Assembly (NCBI GenBank): GCA_965224045.1
Contig: CBDCYD010000001.1
Span: 1 to 64,000, forward strand
Origin: Tectiglobus sp965224045
GTDB lineage: Bacteria; Pseudomonadota; Alphaproteobacteria; Rhizobiales; Hyphomicrobiaceae
Length of the DNA stretch: 64,000 nucleotides
Direction of reading: 5' to 3'
Shown here: piece by piece, positions 35,750-45,085 of the stretch
Position numbering within the stretch: the first letter of the stretch is position 1
Layout: every line of letters starts with the position of its first letter
The notes under the pieces: generated by a model
Seen by the model: the letters and a program-made list of their open reading frames with translations, nothing else
Told to the model about the DNA's origin: nothing
The model's database searches: none
Made by a program: the position numbers and the translations under genes

Positions 35750-37052
35750 CAGGCTGTTGAATTTGGGGCGACGATAGCATCGATTTGCTCGAGCGCATCG
35801 TCATTGGTGGCCAACACGAGCCGCCAATAGCCCCAATTCTGCTCGGCTTCCACGCTTTCCGAACGGCCCCATTATGGCGCCTCGGCCAACAGTCTCGGCA
35901 GTCGGATCAGGTTGTAGGCGGCCATCGCGAAGGTGAACTGGTGGGCGACGCGTCTTCGTCCTTTGAATTTCGTCTTCGCGAGCCCCGCGATCGTCTTGAC
36001 CCAGCCGAACGGCTCCTCGATGCGTTTTCGGATGCGCTGCGAGACCGGGTAGCCGGGATGCCGTGTCGTACGGCCATCGACCGATGAGCGCCGTCGTTTG
36101 CCGGTCTTGGTCACCGCGTTATGTTGCGCGATGTGCGGCGTCACGTTCATAGCGCGCAGTTCGGCCGCGAACGGTTGGGCATCGTAGCCCTTGTCGGCGC
36201 CGAGCGTCAGCCGGCGCGTTCCCGGCGCATGGCGTTCGATCATGCGGATCGCCGCTTCGCGTTCGGCCCGTCCGTTGGCCTGGCTGAGCGTTGCCTGCAC
36301 GATCAGGCCTGAACGGTTCTCCATCAGCACGTGGCCCATAAAGCAGAGCTTCGCTTCGCGCCCATTGCCCTTCCTGAACAGCTTGGCGTCAGGGTCGGTG
36401 GTCGAGGCGTGCGTGTCGTTCTTGCGCGCCTTGCCGCGAAAGTTCCGCTCGCCGTTCCGGCCCGGCCCAGGCGGTTCGTCAGACCCGTCCTTCGCGCGGA
36501 AACTCTTCATCGACGCCCACGCTTCGACGAGCGTGCCATCGACCGAGAAGTGGTCGTCCGACAGGAACCGCTTCACACGTGGATGACGCAACACGGCTTC
36601 GAGGAACCTGGCTGCGACATCGGCTTCGAGCAGCCGGTCGCGGTTCTTCGAAAACGTCGAATGGTCCCAGACGGGATCATCGATGCCGAGACCGACAAAC
36701 CAGCGGAACAGCAAATTGTAGTCGATCTGCTCGACCAGTTGGCGCTCGGATCGCACTGAGTAAAACGCCTGAAGCAGCGAGGCCCTGAGCAACCGCTCCG
36801 GCGCGATCGACGACCGGCCGGATCCCACGTAGAGCCGCTCGAAATCAGCGTCCAGCGATGCCAGCGCGTCGTCCACGATCGCCTTGATCACCCGCAGCGG
36901 ATGCTGCGCCGGCACCCGCTCCTCAAGATCCACATAGCTGAACAGCGACCCCGACTGCCTGTCCGATCCCCGCATCGCGCCCTCCTCGATTCCTGCAAGA
37001 ACAGAATCATGTTCGCCGACAAGCGGCAACCCGCGAGAAAATCAACAGCCTG
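35750..37052 (-). mobile_element. Complete IS5-family insertion sequence
   Basis: A 1303-bp element with terminal inverted repeats GCAGGCTGTTGA (left end) and TCAACAGCCTGC (right end), extending imperfectly. It is flanked by a direct CTAG duplication at 35746-35749 and 37053-37056. CTAG fits the YTAR target preference of IS5-type elements. The transposase is intact. The right end lies 12 bases from the glnD stop, so glnD itself is not damaged. Confidence 0.92.
35872..36975 (-). CDS. IS5-family transposase
   Basis: A 367-residue DDE transposase. The N-terminal domain (FSYVDLEERVPAQHPLRVIK) is typical of the IS5 group. The catalytic acidic residues lie in HFSVDGTLVEAW, TLGADKGYDAQPF and the Y-R-E-K box RIRKRIEEPFGWVKTIAG. 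The start MRGSDRQSG at 36975 is preferred; an in-frame start 18 codons earlier is possible but reads close to the right terminal repeat. No frameshift or stop is seen, so the element may be active. Confidence 0.92.
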   Translation of the reverse strand: MRGSDRQSGSLFSYVDLEERVPAQHPLRVIKAIVDDALASLDADFERLYVGSGRSSIAPERLLRASLLQAFYSVRSERQLVEQIDYNLLFRWFVGLGIDDPVWDHSTFSKNRDRLLEADVAARFLEAVLRHPRVKRFLSDDHFSVDGTLVEAWASMKSFRAKDGSDEPPGPGRNGERNFRGKARKNDTHASTTDPDAKLFRKGNGREAKLCFMGHVLMENRSGLIVQATLSQANGRAEREAAIRMIERHAPGTRRLTLGADKGYDAQPFAAELRAMNVTPHIAQHNAVTKTGKRRRSSVDGRTTRHPGYPVSQRIRKRIEEPFGWVKTIAGLAKTKFKGRRRVAHQFTFAMAAYNLIRLPRLLAEAP

Positions 37053-37068
37053 CTAGGGCGGAAATGAT

Positions 37069-39861
37069 CTATGCCGCCAAACTTTCGGCGTTCTGCAAAA
37101 CGCTTTCCAGGCGCTCACGAATCGCCTTCTGCCGGTTCGGATCGACAATCTTTTTGTGTGTCAGATCGGTAACGTAGAAAACGTCCACTGCCTTTTCGCC
37201 GTATGTCGTGATGTGGGCCGAGGTGATGTCGAGCTTGAGATCGGAAATCGCACTGGTCAGGTCGTACAACAGGCCGGGCCGATCGAGGCCGGCAACCTCG
37301 ATGACCGTAAACTGATCGGAAAGAACGTTCGAAATGACGATCTCGGGCTCCACCGTGAACGCATGAATGCGCGGCTCGGGCATCCGCCTCTGGTCGAGCA
37401 ATGTCTTGAGATGCGCCTCGCCCGTCAAAACCTTGACGATCGTGTCACTAATCCGCGCCGTCCTTCGGTTCTCGTCTGCATTGTCGTCGAAGTCACGCTG
37501 CAGCAGGAACGTGTCGAGCGCGAAACCATCCCGCGTCGAGGAAATCTGCGCACCGATAATGTTGGCGCCCGCTGCCGCGCAACACCCTGCAAAGAGCGCC
37601 AGAAGGCGGGGATGGTTTGGCGCCAGGATCGCCAGTTCCGTCATGCCCTTGAATGCGTCGGATTTGAACGACGTCGCCAGCTGCCGGCCGGTCTCCCGTG
37701 CTTCGCGCATGAGTTGCGCGTGAGCGATTTGTTTGTCGCAATCCGTCTTCAACCAGTAGTCCGGGTATTGCTGCTCGACAAAATTCTCGATGTCCGCATC
37801 CGCGAAGTTCGAAAGCCTGCCGAGCCGCTCGCGCAATTCCGCTTTCGCGTTCTCCTCGCGCGTCTTGCGTGTGACCGCGGTATGTCCGCCGGACACGACA
37901 ACCTCGGTCTCGTAGTAAAGCTCGCGCAGCAGCTGCCCCTTCCAGCCGTTCCATGTTCCGGGCCCGACCGCGCGAATGTCGGCGACCGTCAACAGCAGCA
38001 GCAACTTCAGGCGCTCCGGTGTTTGCACGATGTCGGCGAAATCCCGGATCGTCTTCGGGTCGGCCAGATCGCGGCGCTGGGCCACATCGCTCATGGTCAG
38101 ATGTTCGCGGACCAGCCATGAGACCGTATCGGTCTCTGCCTTCGTGAGGCCGAGCCGTGGGCAGACGTCCTTGGCGATCTCGGCACCGACGATCGAGTGG
38201 TCTTCTTTGCGCCCCTTGCCAACGTCGTGGAGGAACGCTGCGACGTAGAGCGCCCGCCGGCTCTGGATCGACGACACGATTTCGGTGGAAAGCGGCAGCT
38301 CGTCAGCCAGTTCGCCATCTTCGATCGCGGTGAGCTGACCGACGGTTCGGACGAGGTGCTCGTCCACCGTGAAGTGATGATACATGTTGAACTGCATCAT
38401 CGACACGACGAGACCGAATTCGGGAATGAATCGGCCGAGAACACCGGCTTCGTTCATGCGCCGGAGCGAGATCTCCGGCGACCGCCGTGAACACAAGAGT
38501 TCCAGAAATATCCGGTTGGCTTCATTGTTGCCGCGCACTTTGTCGTCGACCAGCCTCACCGACTGCCTCATCAGCCGGATCGCCTCGGGATGAAAGAATG
38601 TGCCGGTTTGCTCCGCCTGATGGAAGATGCGGATAAGGTTCACCGGATCACGTTCGAATACGCCCCGATCAGAAACGTTGATGCGATCATCGTCGATGCG
38701 AAATTCGGTCGTCTTCCGGATTTCGCGGCGGGTCGCCCAATTGAGCGGGTTAAGAAAGCGTTGCAGGCGCGGCGCCGTCACCAGTTGCTGGATTTCGAGG
38801 TTCGCGCACAGGATGGCGGTGAGTTCTCCAACGTCCTTGGCGATCAGGAAGTAATGGCGCATGAAGCGCTCGACCGCCCGGAGCCCGTCCCCTTCGCGGT
38901 AGCATAGGTTTTCCGCGAGGATCGGCTGCAGGTCGAACGACAGTCGCTCCTCGGCACGGCCTGCTTCGAAGTGCAGGTGGCAGCGCACGGTCCACAGGAA
39001 ATCGCGGCAACGCCGGAACGTTGCGGCTTCTTCTTCGGTGAAGGTCCCGTTGGCCACCGTGTCAGCACCGACAGTGCCGCCGGCAACGTACTTGCTGAGC
39101 CAGTGCAAGGTGTGCAGGTCTCTGAGGCCGCCCTTGCCGTCTTTGACGTTTGGCTCCACCAGATAGCGGCTTTCACCGGTCTGTTTGTGCCGCGAGTCGC
39201 GCTCCGCCATCTTCATTGCGATGAATTCGCGTGCCGTCCCTGCTACGACGTCGTCACGGAAACGGTGCTCGAACGTTGCAAACAGATTTGCATCACCGAG
39301 AATGAACCGTGCATCGAGCAGAGATGTCCGTATTGTCGAATCTGACTTTGCAAGTGCCACGCATTGATTGATCGTCCGCGTCGCGTGGCCGACCTTGAAG
39401 CCCAGGTCCCAGAGCAGATAGAGGATATATTCTGCCACGCTTTCAACCCAAGGCGTCTGCTTGTAGGGCAGCAAGAACAGCAAATCGACGTCCGATCCCG
39501 GCGCCAGCATGCCGCGCCCGTAACCGCCCGTTGCCACGATCGCCATGTCCTCATCGTCTGATCGTCCCGTCGCCGCGTGATAGACGTGGTGCACGGTGTA
39601 GTCGAAGATCAGCCGGATAAGTTCATCCTGAAAGATGGAAAGCCCTTCGGCGCAGGCCGCGCCGTTGCCGTCGACCATCAGTTTGGCACGCGCCGCCCGC
39701 TGCGCTTCTTTCGTCAGTTCCTTGAGCCGCCTTAGAACGATTGGCCTGCCACTGTCGGCGCTGTCGGCGCTCTTGAAGATCGCAGTCAGTTCCGAGCGCA
39801 GCGCCATGGGATCGAAATAGGGTGCAACTTCCAGCTCGCCAACACTGTTCATGACACTCAT
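37069..39861 (-). CDS. glnD: [Protein-PII] uridylyltransferase / uridylyl-removing enzyme GlnD
   Basis: Senses glutamine and controls nitrogen metabolism by uridylylating PII proteins when glutamine is low and removing UMP when it is high. The 930 residues show the nucleotidyltransferase domain (GGYGRGMLAPGSDVDLLFLL), the HD phosphohydrolase domain (AAFLHDVGKGRKEDHS, H-D pair) and two C-terminal ACT domains (RLLALFAGCCAAAGANIIGA and LDRPGLLYDLTSAISDLKLD). Its start overlaps the mutS stop in ATGA, so translation is coupled to mutS. An insertion sequence lies just downstream. Confidence 0.97.
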   Translation of the reverse strand: MSVMNSVGELEVAPYFDPMALRSELTAIFKSADSADSGRPIVLRRLKELTKEAQRAARAKLMVDGNGAACAEGLSIFQDELIRLIFDYTVHHVYHAATGRSDDEDMAIVATGGYGRGMLAPGSDVDLLFLLPYKQTPWVESVAEYILYLLWDLGFKVGHATRTINQCVALAKSDSTIRTSLLDARFILGDANLFATFEHRFRDDVVAGTAREFIAMKMAERDSRHKQTGESRYLVEPNVKDGKGGLRDLHTLHWLSKYVAGGTVGADTVANGTFTEEEAATFRRCRDFLWTVRCHLHFEAGRAEERLSFDLQPILAENLCYREGDGLRAVERFMRHYFLIAKDVGELTAILCANLEIQQLVTAPRLQRFLNPLNWATRREIRKTTEFRIDDDRINVSDRGVFERDPVNLIRIFHQAEQTGTFFHPEAIRLMRQSVRLVDDKVRGNNEANRIFLELLCSRRSPEISLRRMNEAGVLGRFIPEFGLVVSMMQFNMYHHFTVDEHLVRTVGQLTAIEDGELADELPLSTEIVSSIQSRRALYVAAFLHDVGKGRKEDHSIVGAEIAKDVCPRLGLTKAETDTVSWLVREHLTMSDVAQRRDLADPKTIRDFADIVQTPERLKLLLLLTVADIRAVGPGTWNGWKGQLLRELYYETEVVVSGGHTAVTRKTREENAKAELRERLGRLSNFADADIENFVEQQYPDYWLKTDCDKQIAHAQLMREARETGRQLATSFKSDAFKGMTELAILAPNHPRLLALFAGCCAAAGANIIGAQISSTRDGFALDTFLLQRDFDDNADENRRTARISDTIVKVLTGEAHLKTLLDQRRMPEPRIHAFTVEPEIVISNVLSDQFTVIEVAGLDRPGLLYDLTSAISDLKLDITSAHITTYGEKAVDVFYVTDLTHKKIVDPNRQKAIRERLESVLQNAESLAA

Positions 39862-42599
39862 TCCATTTCGTCGCGCGCGATCTCTTTCAGACGATACACC
39901 AGTTCGAGCGCTGATCGCGGTGTCAATTCGTCGGGGTTAATGGCATCGACCGCTTCGGTGAGACGGGACGCACTTTGCTGCGGTGCCGGCGCCGCAGCGG
40001 CAAACAAGGGCAGATCTTCCAACATCGCACCGCTCTGTCCCCCGGCATGATCCGCCTCGAGCCGCGCAAGTACCTCGTTGGCGCGGCGGGTCACGGCAGC
40101 CGGCAGGCCGGCGAGCCGCGCAACGTGAATACCATAGGAGCGGTCCGCGGCGCCGGGCTTGACCTTGTGCAGAAACACGATGTCGTCCTTCCATTCCTTG
40201 ACATCGACGGTGACGTTGGCGACCTCGCCCAGCTTGTCTGCCAGTATCGTGAGTTCATGATAGTGTGTCGCAAACAGTGCCCGGCACTGGTTGACCCCAT
40301 GCAGGTGCTCGACCGTCGCCCACGCGATCGAGAGCCCGTCGAACGTCGCCGTTCCACGGCCGATCTCGTCGAGGATGACGAACGAGCGTTCGCTCGCCTG
40401 GTTCAGAATGGCCGCCGTTTCGACCATCTCGACCATGAAGGTTGATCGGCCGCTGGCGATGTCGTCCGATGCGCCGACCCGCGAAAACAGCCGGTCGACG
40501 ATGCCGATATGCGCCGACTGTGCCGGTACGTATGACCCGATCTGCGCCATCAGGGCAATCAGCGCGTTCTGACGCAGGAACGTTGACTTGCCCGCCATGT
40601 TGGGGCCCGTAACCAGCCAGATCCGCCCGAATGCCGGATCATCGAAGCCGGGCGGTCGGTCTGAATCGGACGGCGCGATGAGGCAACAGTCGTTTTCGAT
40701 GAATGGTCCGGCAAGATCGCGCCTCAGCGCCTGTTCGACGACAGGGTGGCGGCCGCCGCGCACATCGAACGTGAGCGTTTCATCGACAATCGGACGCGTG
40801 TAATTCTCCTCGACGGCAAGCGCGCCGAGGGCAGCTGTGCAATCGAGGTCCGCCAGCGCCGCTGCGAGTTCCGACAACGCGCGCTCTTGTGCACCGATCA
40901 TTTGCGCAAGCTGCGAGAATATCTCCTGTTCGCGCGCCAGCGCCCGGTCGGCCGCGGATGCAATGCGCCCCTCGATCTCGGCCAGTTCCGCGGTCGTGAA
41001 CCGCACCGCGTTGGCCATCGTTTGGCGATGCCGGAAGAGGTCCGAGAGCGGCTCTTCCATCAACGGTTTGGCATTGGCCGCCGTCACTTCGATGAAGTAG
41101 CCGAGGATGTTGTTGTGGCGGACCTTCAGCGACTTCGCGCCGGCGGTTTCGGCATACTTGACTTCGAGGCCTGCCATCACCTTGCGGCTGTCGTCGCGTA
41201 GCGTCTTGGCCTCATCCAGCGCGGCGTCATGGCCCGGACGAATATAGCCGCCGTCGCGCTTGAGTGCCGGCAGCTCATCGACCAGCGCATCGACCAAGGC
41301 AGCTCCCAGCTCCGGCGGCGGCTTGAGGAGGGCATCGACCAGCTGACCTAGAGCCTGCGGAAGACCTACAGGCATGCCTGCCTGTTGAATAAGGCCCGCG
41401 CAGCGCTGTGCAACGGCGAGCGCGTCGCGCACCGCGCCAAGGTCGCGCGGTCCGCCACGTTGCAGGGCCAGCCGTGAAATGGCGCGAGCCACATCCGGTG
41501 CACCGCGCAGTTCACGCCTGAGATCGTCTCGAAGTTGCGCATGCTCAACGAAGAAACCGACGGCATCCTGCCGCGCCGCAATGTCCTGAAGGGCGCTTAG
41601 CGGGCTTGCGATCCGCGCCGCCAGTTCGCGCGCACCGGCACCGGTCACCGTTCGGTCGATCGCAGCAATCAGGCTGCCTTGGCGATCTCCGCTCGTGGAA
41701 CGCACCAGTTCGAGGTTCGCACGGCTGGCAGCGTCGATCATCATCGTTGCGCCGCTGCCCGAACGTCGCGGTGGCCGAACCGTCGGACGTTTACCGATCT
41801 GAGTAAGTTCGACGTACTTGAGCAGCGCGCCGACGGCAGCCAACTCGCCGCGCGAGAACGTTCCGAATGCGCCGAGATCGGAAACACCAAGATGATCGCC
41901 CATCATGCGTTCTCCGGCGAGGCTGTCGAACATCGCCTCAGCAACCGGCGTCAGCGCCGCGGAAATCAGCGCGCCAGTGCGCGCGAGGTCCGTGTCCTGC
42001 AGAAGGTCGTCCTGCGCGATGATCTCACCCGGAAATAAGCGAACGAGCTCGCCGGAAAGGTCTGCACCGGCAACCGCACCGATCTCGAACTCCCCCGTCG
42101 AGATGTCGAGCGAGGCAAGTGCGAATTCGCGGCCGTCGCCAGGGCGTTGGAAAACAGCCGTGAGGTAGTTGCGCGCCTTGGCATCAAGCAGCGCGTCCTC
42201 GGTCAGCGTTCCCGGCGTTACCAGGCGGACGACATCGCGGTGCACGACGGCCTTGGAGCCGCGCTTGCGCGCCTCGGCCGGGTCTTCGAGCTGCTCGCAG
42301 ACCGCGACCCGGAAGCCTTGCCGGATCAACCGCTGTAGATACTCGTCCGCACGCACCACCGGCACGCCGCACATCGGAATGTCTTCGCCCAGATGCTTGC
42401 CGCGTTTGGTGAGCACGATTCCGAGCGCTTCGGCGGCGACGACGGCATCGTTGAAGAACAATTCGTAAAAGTCGCCCATCCGGTACCACAACAGGCTGTC
42501 CGGGTTGGCCGTCTTAATTTCGAGATATTGCGCCATCGACGGCGTGACGCCGGGCTGCGTCTTGCCCTCTCCTGCACCGTCCTTCTTGCGTCGTGACAT
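39858..42599 (-). CDS. mutS: DNA mismatch repair protein MutS
   Basis: Recognises base mismatches and small loops and recruits MutL. The 913-residue protein has the N-terminal mismatch-binding Phe-x-Glu (F44 and E46 in MGDFYELFF), connector and lever regions, and the ABC ATPase with Walker A GPNMAGKSTFLRQN, the signature region around GRSTFMVEM, Walker B FVILDEIGRGTATFDG and the HYHELT histidine loop. GlnD follows with a 4-base overlap. The mutS-glnD pairing is frequent in Hyphomicrobiales. Confidence 0.97.
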   Translation of the reverse strand: MSRRKKDGAGEGKTQPGVTPSMAQYLEIKTANPDSLLWYRMGDFYELFFNDAVVAAEALGIVLTKRGKHLGEDIPMCGVPVVRADEYLQRLIRQGFRVAVCEQLEDPAEARKRGSKAVVHRDVVRLVTPGTLTEDALLDAKARNYLTAVFQRPGDGREFALASLDISTGEFEIGAVAGADLSGELVRLFPGEIIAQDDLLQDTDLARTGALISAALTPVAEAMFDSLAGERMMGDHLGVSDLGAFGTFSRGELAAVGALLKYVELTQIGKRPTVRPPRRSGSGATMMIDAASRANLELVRSTSGDRQGSLIAAIDRTVTGAGARELAARIASPLSALQDIAARQDAVGFFVEHAQLRDDLRRELRGAPDVARAISRLALQRGGPRDLGAVRDALAVAQRCAGLIQQAGMPVGLPQALGQLVDALLKPPPELGAALVDALVDELPALKRDGGYIRPGHDAALDEAKTLRDDSRKVMAGLEVKYAETAGAKSLKVRHNNILGYFIEVTAANAKPLMEEPLSDLFRHRQTMANAVRFTTAELAEIEGRIASAADRALAREQEIFSQLAQMIGAQERALSELAAALADLDCTAALGALAVEENYTRPIVDETLTFDVRGGRHPVVEQALRRDLAGPFIENDCCLIAPSDSDRPPGFDDPAFGRIWLVTGPNMAGKSTFLRQNALIALMAQIGSYVPAQSAHIGIVDRLFSRVGASDDIASGRSTFMVEMVETAAILNQASERSFVILDEIGRGTATFDGLSIAWATVEHLHGVNQCRALFATHYHELTILADKLGEVANVTVDVKEWKDDIVFLHKVKPGAADRSYGIHVARLAGLPAAVTRRANEVLARLEADHAGGQSGAMLEDLPLFAAAAPAPQQSASRLTEAVDAINPDELTPRSALELVYRLKEIARDEME

Positions 42600-42704
42600 C
42601 GCCCGCCCGTCTCGTGCTCGCCGGAAAGGTCCAAGCCAGCCGGGCCCGGATCAATGCGAGATCATTGCATTAGACTAGCAGGCAAGCTGCGTTAAGGCAT
42701 TGAT

Positions 42705-43967
42705 TCACAGATTTGGGGACGTCGCGGCAGCTCGGGCACTGCGCCTCAGCCCGACAACGAACGGAATTACGGCAACGGCGGTGATGAGGGCTGCGGCCAG
42801 GAATGGCGCGCCCGGAAAATAGACGGGCGCCGCGGGACCCGCGAAGTAGCCGAACAGCTGCGTCATCATTAGCGGTGAAATGACGAGCGTAATGGCGCTG
42901 ACGCTCGTCATTGCACCTTGCAACTCACCTTGTGCGTTGTCCGCGATGCGGTTCGACATGAGGCCCGTGAGCGCGGGCGTCAGGATCGCGCTCAGTGCCG
43001 TGAATGGCAGGATGACGTAGACCATCCAGCCCTCGCTGACGAATGCCATCGCCACAAGGCTCAGGACGTTGAAAAAGAAGCCGGCAAAGGCCGTATTCAC
43101 TTCTCCGATCAAGGGCAGCAGCACCCGGATCAGCCAGCCCTGAACAACGACGAACCCGACGCCGACGGCGGCAAGTGACAGCCCGACCTCAGCGCTTGAC
43201 CAGCCGAACGCCTCCTTGGTGAAGTAGGCCCAAACCGCCGGATAGGCAAAGTGCGCGATGTCGAACAGGAAGAGGGTGAGAAGAAACCACGCAACCGTCG
43301 GCGTCTTGCGCATCTGCGAAAAGGCACCGAGCGGGTTGGCGCGGCGCCAGTCGAATGCGCGTCGGCGTTCCGGCGCAAGCGATTCAGGCAGTACGAACAA
43401 GCCGTAACAGAAATTGGCGAAGGCCAGCCCGGCTGCGGCATAGAATGGCGCCCGCGTCCCCCATTCCGCCACCAGTCCACCGATCACCGGACCGATCACG
43501 AAGCCGAGACCGAAGCCGGCACCAAGCAGCCCGAAATTCTTGGCCCGCTCTCCCGGTCGGCTGACGTCTGCGACGAAAGCATTGCACGTCGAATAGGTTG
43601 CTGCCGCGACACCTGCAAGGATGCGCCCGACGAACAGCACGAAAAGCGACGGCGCGATCGCCATGATCAGGTAGTCGACGGTCAACACACCGAGCGAGAC
43701 GAGTAGAACCGGTCTGCGACCGAACTGGTCTGACAGGTTTCCGATCGTTGGTCCGCATAGGAACTGCATGATGGCATAGGAAAACGACAGCCATCCGCCC
43801 CACAGCGCTGCCCCGTCGAGCCCGAGCGAGGTGACTTCGCGAATGAGGTCAGGCAACACCGGGATGATGATCCCGAGCCCCATCGAGTCGAGCACGACCG
43901 TTAGGAACACGAACAAGGCTGCATGCCCGCCAACGGATGGCGCCTGGTCACGATCGGTTCCGCTCAT
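42705..43967 (-). CDS. MFS transporter, TetA-like
   Basis: A 420-residue polytopic inner-membrane protein with about 12 segments, of the TCR/Tet-type drug:H+ antiporter group. Family motif A is GNLSDQFGRRPVLLVSLGVL, the first helix holds VLDSMGLGIIIPVLPDL, and motif C is present as GLGFVIGPVIGGLVAEWG. The tetracycline-type sequence is general to the group, so the drug or metabolite exported cannot be named. It lies 105 bases upstream of mutS on the same strand and is divergent from the SnoaL-like gene. No adjacent TetR-type regulator is seen. Confidence 0.88.
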   Translation of the reverse strand: MSGTDRDQAPSVGGHAALFVFLTVVLDSMGLGIIIPVLPDLIREVTSLGLDGAALWGGWLSFSYAIMQFLCGPTIGNLSDQFGRRPVLLVSLGVLTVDYLIMAIAPSLFVLFVGRILAGVAAATYSTCNAFVADVSRPGERAKNFGLLGAGFGLGFVIGPVIGGLVAEWGTRAPFYAAAGLAFANFCYGLFVLPESLAPERRRAFDWRRANPLGAFSQMRKTPTVAWFLLTLFLFDIAHFAYPAVWAYFTKEAFGWSSAEVGLSLAAVGVGFVVVQGWLIRVLLPLIGEVNTAFAGFFFNVLSLVAMAFVSEGWMVYVILPFTALSAILTPALTGLMSNRIADNAQGELQGAMTSVSAITLVISPLMMTQLFGYFAGPAAPVYFPGAPFLAAALITAVAVIPFVVGLRRSARAAATSPNL

Positions 43968-44046
43968 AGCAGGCGCATCTCTCGTCTGGTTGGCCTATGC
44001 TGTATCGATATCCCTTATTGACTAGCCGTCGGGAAGGACTGCCGCA

Positions 44047-44499
44047 ATGCCACTGCACGGAGAAGAGATTATGTCCCGCGTGCGCGACGAGGTAGAAGCC
44101 GTGCACAGCTCTATTGCCGCTTGGTTTCGCGGTGAGGGCGCGCGCGACGCGACCCGGTTCGATGCCGAACTGGCGGGCCGGTTTGAGCCTGGCCTCGTCA
44201 ATATCCAGCCATCGGGACGCACGCTGACACGCGAAGAATTGCTCGAGCCCATCAGGCAGGCGTTCGCAGCCAATCCCAGGTTCGAAATCACGATATCGGA
44301 TGTTGTCGTGCGTTGGACTGGGGAGAGTCGCGACGGCCCGGATGGTCTCGTCCTGGCGACCTATCACGAACACCAGACCGGCGCGCGCAACACGGTGCCA
44401 TCGTCCAATACGCGCGTTTCGACCGTGCTGTTTCGCCACAAACCCGCATCGGGTCGTCTGACCTGGCTACATATCCACGAGACCGCCCTGCCCGCGTGA
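44047..44499 (+). CDS. SnoaL-like / NTF2-fold protein
   Basis: A 150-residue single-domain protein. The pattern VHSSIAAWFRGEGARDATRF, LNIQ-type strand LVNIQPSGRTLTREELLEPI, then the strands FEITISDVVVRWTGES, LVLATYHEHQTGA, TVLFRHKPASGRLTWLHIHE fits the NTF2-like cone fold (DUF4440/SnoaL). These small proteins serve as cyclases, isomerases or accessory subunits. The substrate is unknown. It is flanked by a divergent transporter and a convergent HbpS-like gene. Confidence 0.72.
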   Translation: MPLHGEEIMSRVRDEVEAVHSSIAAWFRGEGARDATRFDAELAGRFEPGLVNIQPSGRTLTREELLEPIRQAFAANPRFEITISDVVVRWTGESRDGPDGLVLATYHEHQTGARNTVPSSNTRVSTVLFRHKPASGRLTWLHIHETALPA

Positions 44500-44539
44500 C
44501 GGCCGAAGAGCGCGTGCAGCGCGCCGTAATTGCTTGGCT

Positions 44540-45031
44540 CTAAAGCCCTGCACCCTGCCAGTTCTCGACCGGTTCCGCAGGATGGCTTGCAAGCCCGGCT
44601 GCCTTGATGCCCGCAATTGCGGCATATTCATCGCGGTCCGATGCATCGCCGCTGATGCCGACGGCGCCGATCGCAGCACCGTCTCCATCAAGCACCAGCA
44701 CGCCTCCTGGAACCGCCACGAACCGTCCGTCCGAGGCCGCAGAGATTGCCGCCTGAAATGCGGGGCGATCTTTGAGGCGGTCTCGCAGCGTGCGGCTTGC
44801 CTCACCCATTCCGAGCGCTGCGCACGCTTTGCCGATTGCAATCTCGCTGCGCACGATCCCGCATCCGTCCTCACGCTTCAGCACCACCAGTTGCCCACCG
44901 CTGTCGACGATGGCGATGGTCAGCGGCAACAATTCAGCCGCGCGCGCTGCCGCCAACGCAGCATCTGCAATCTTGTCTGCGGCGCCGAGGCCGAGCGAGG
45001 AGGCGACAGGCACCAGCAAACGCTTGCTCAT
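44540..45031 (-). CDS. GlcG/HbpS family heme-degrading-like protein
   Basis: A 163-residue single-domain protein of the GlcG/HbpS (DUF336) family: ADKIADAALAAARAAELLPL, TIAIVDSGGQLVVLKREDGC, FVAVPGGVLVLDGDGAAIGA and VGISGDASDRDEYAAIAGI. The Streptomyces HbpS binds haem, while other members accompany glycolate or diol utilisation. There is no signal peptide, so it is cytoplasmic. The start MSKRLLVP at 45031 was chosen because GGAG precedes it by 8 bases. The DUF169 gene lies 54 bases upstream on the same strand. Confidence 0.88.
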   Translation of the reverse strand: MSKRLLVPVASSLGLGAADKIADAALAAARAAELLPLTIAIVDSGGQLVVLKREDGCGIVRSEIAIGKACAALGMGEASRTLRDRLKDRPAFQAAISAASDGRFVAVPGGVLVLDGDGAAIGAVGISGDASDRDEYAAIAGIKAAGLASHPAEPVENWQGAGL

Positions 45032-45085
45032 GATGTATTCTCCGGTTTCAAATACGACCCGACGCATCGGGATGTAGTACTGGCG

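Noticed and set aside
35872..36975. Genomic island boundary at the transposase
   Set aside because: Only a single intact IS with its 4-bp target duplication is present; there is no integrase, tRNA or attachment-site pair.
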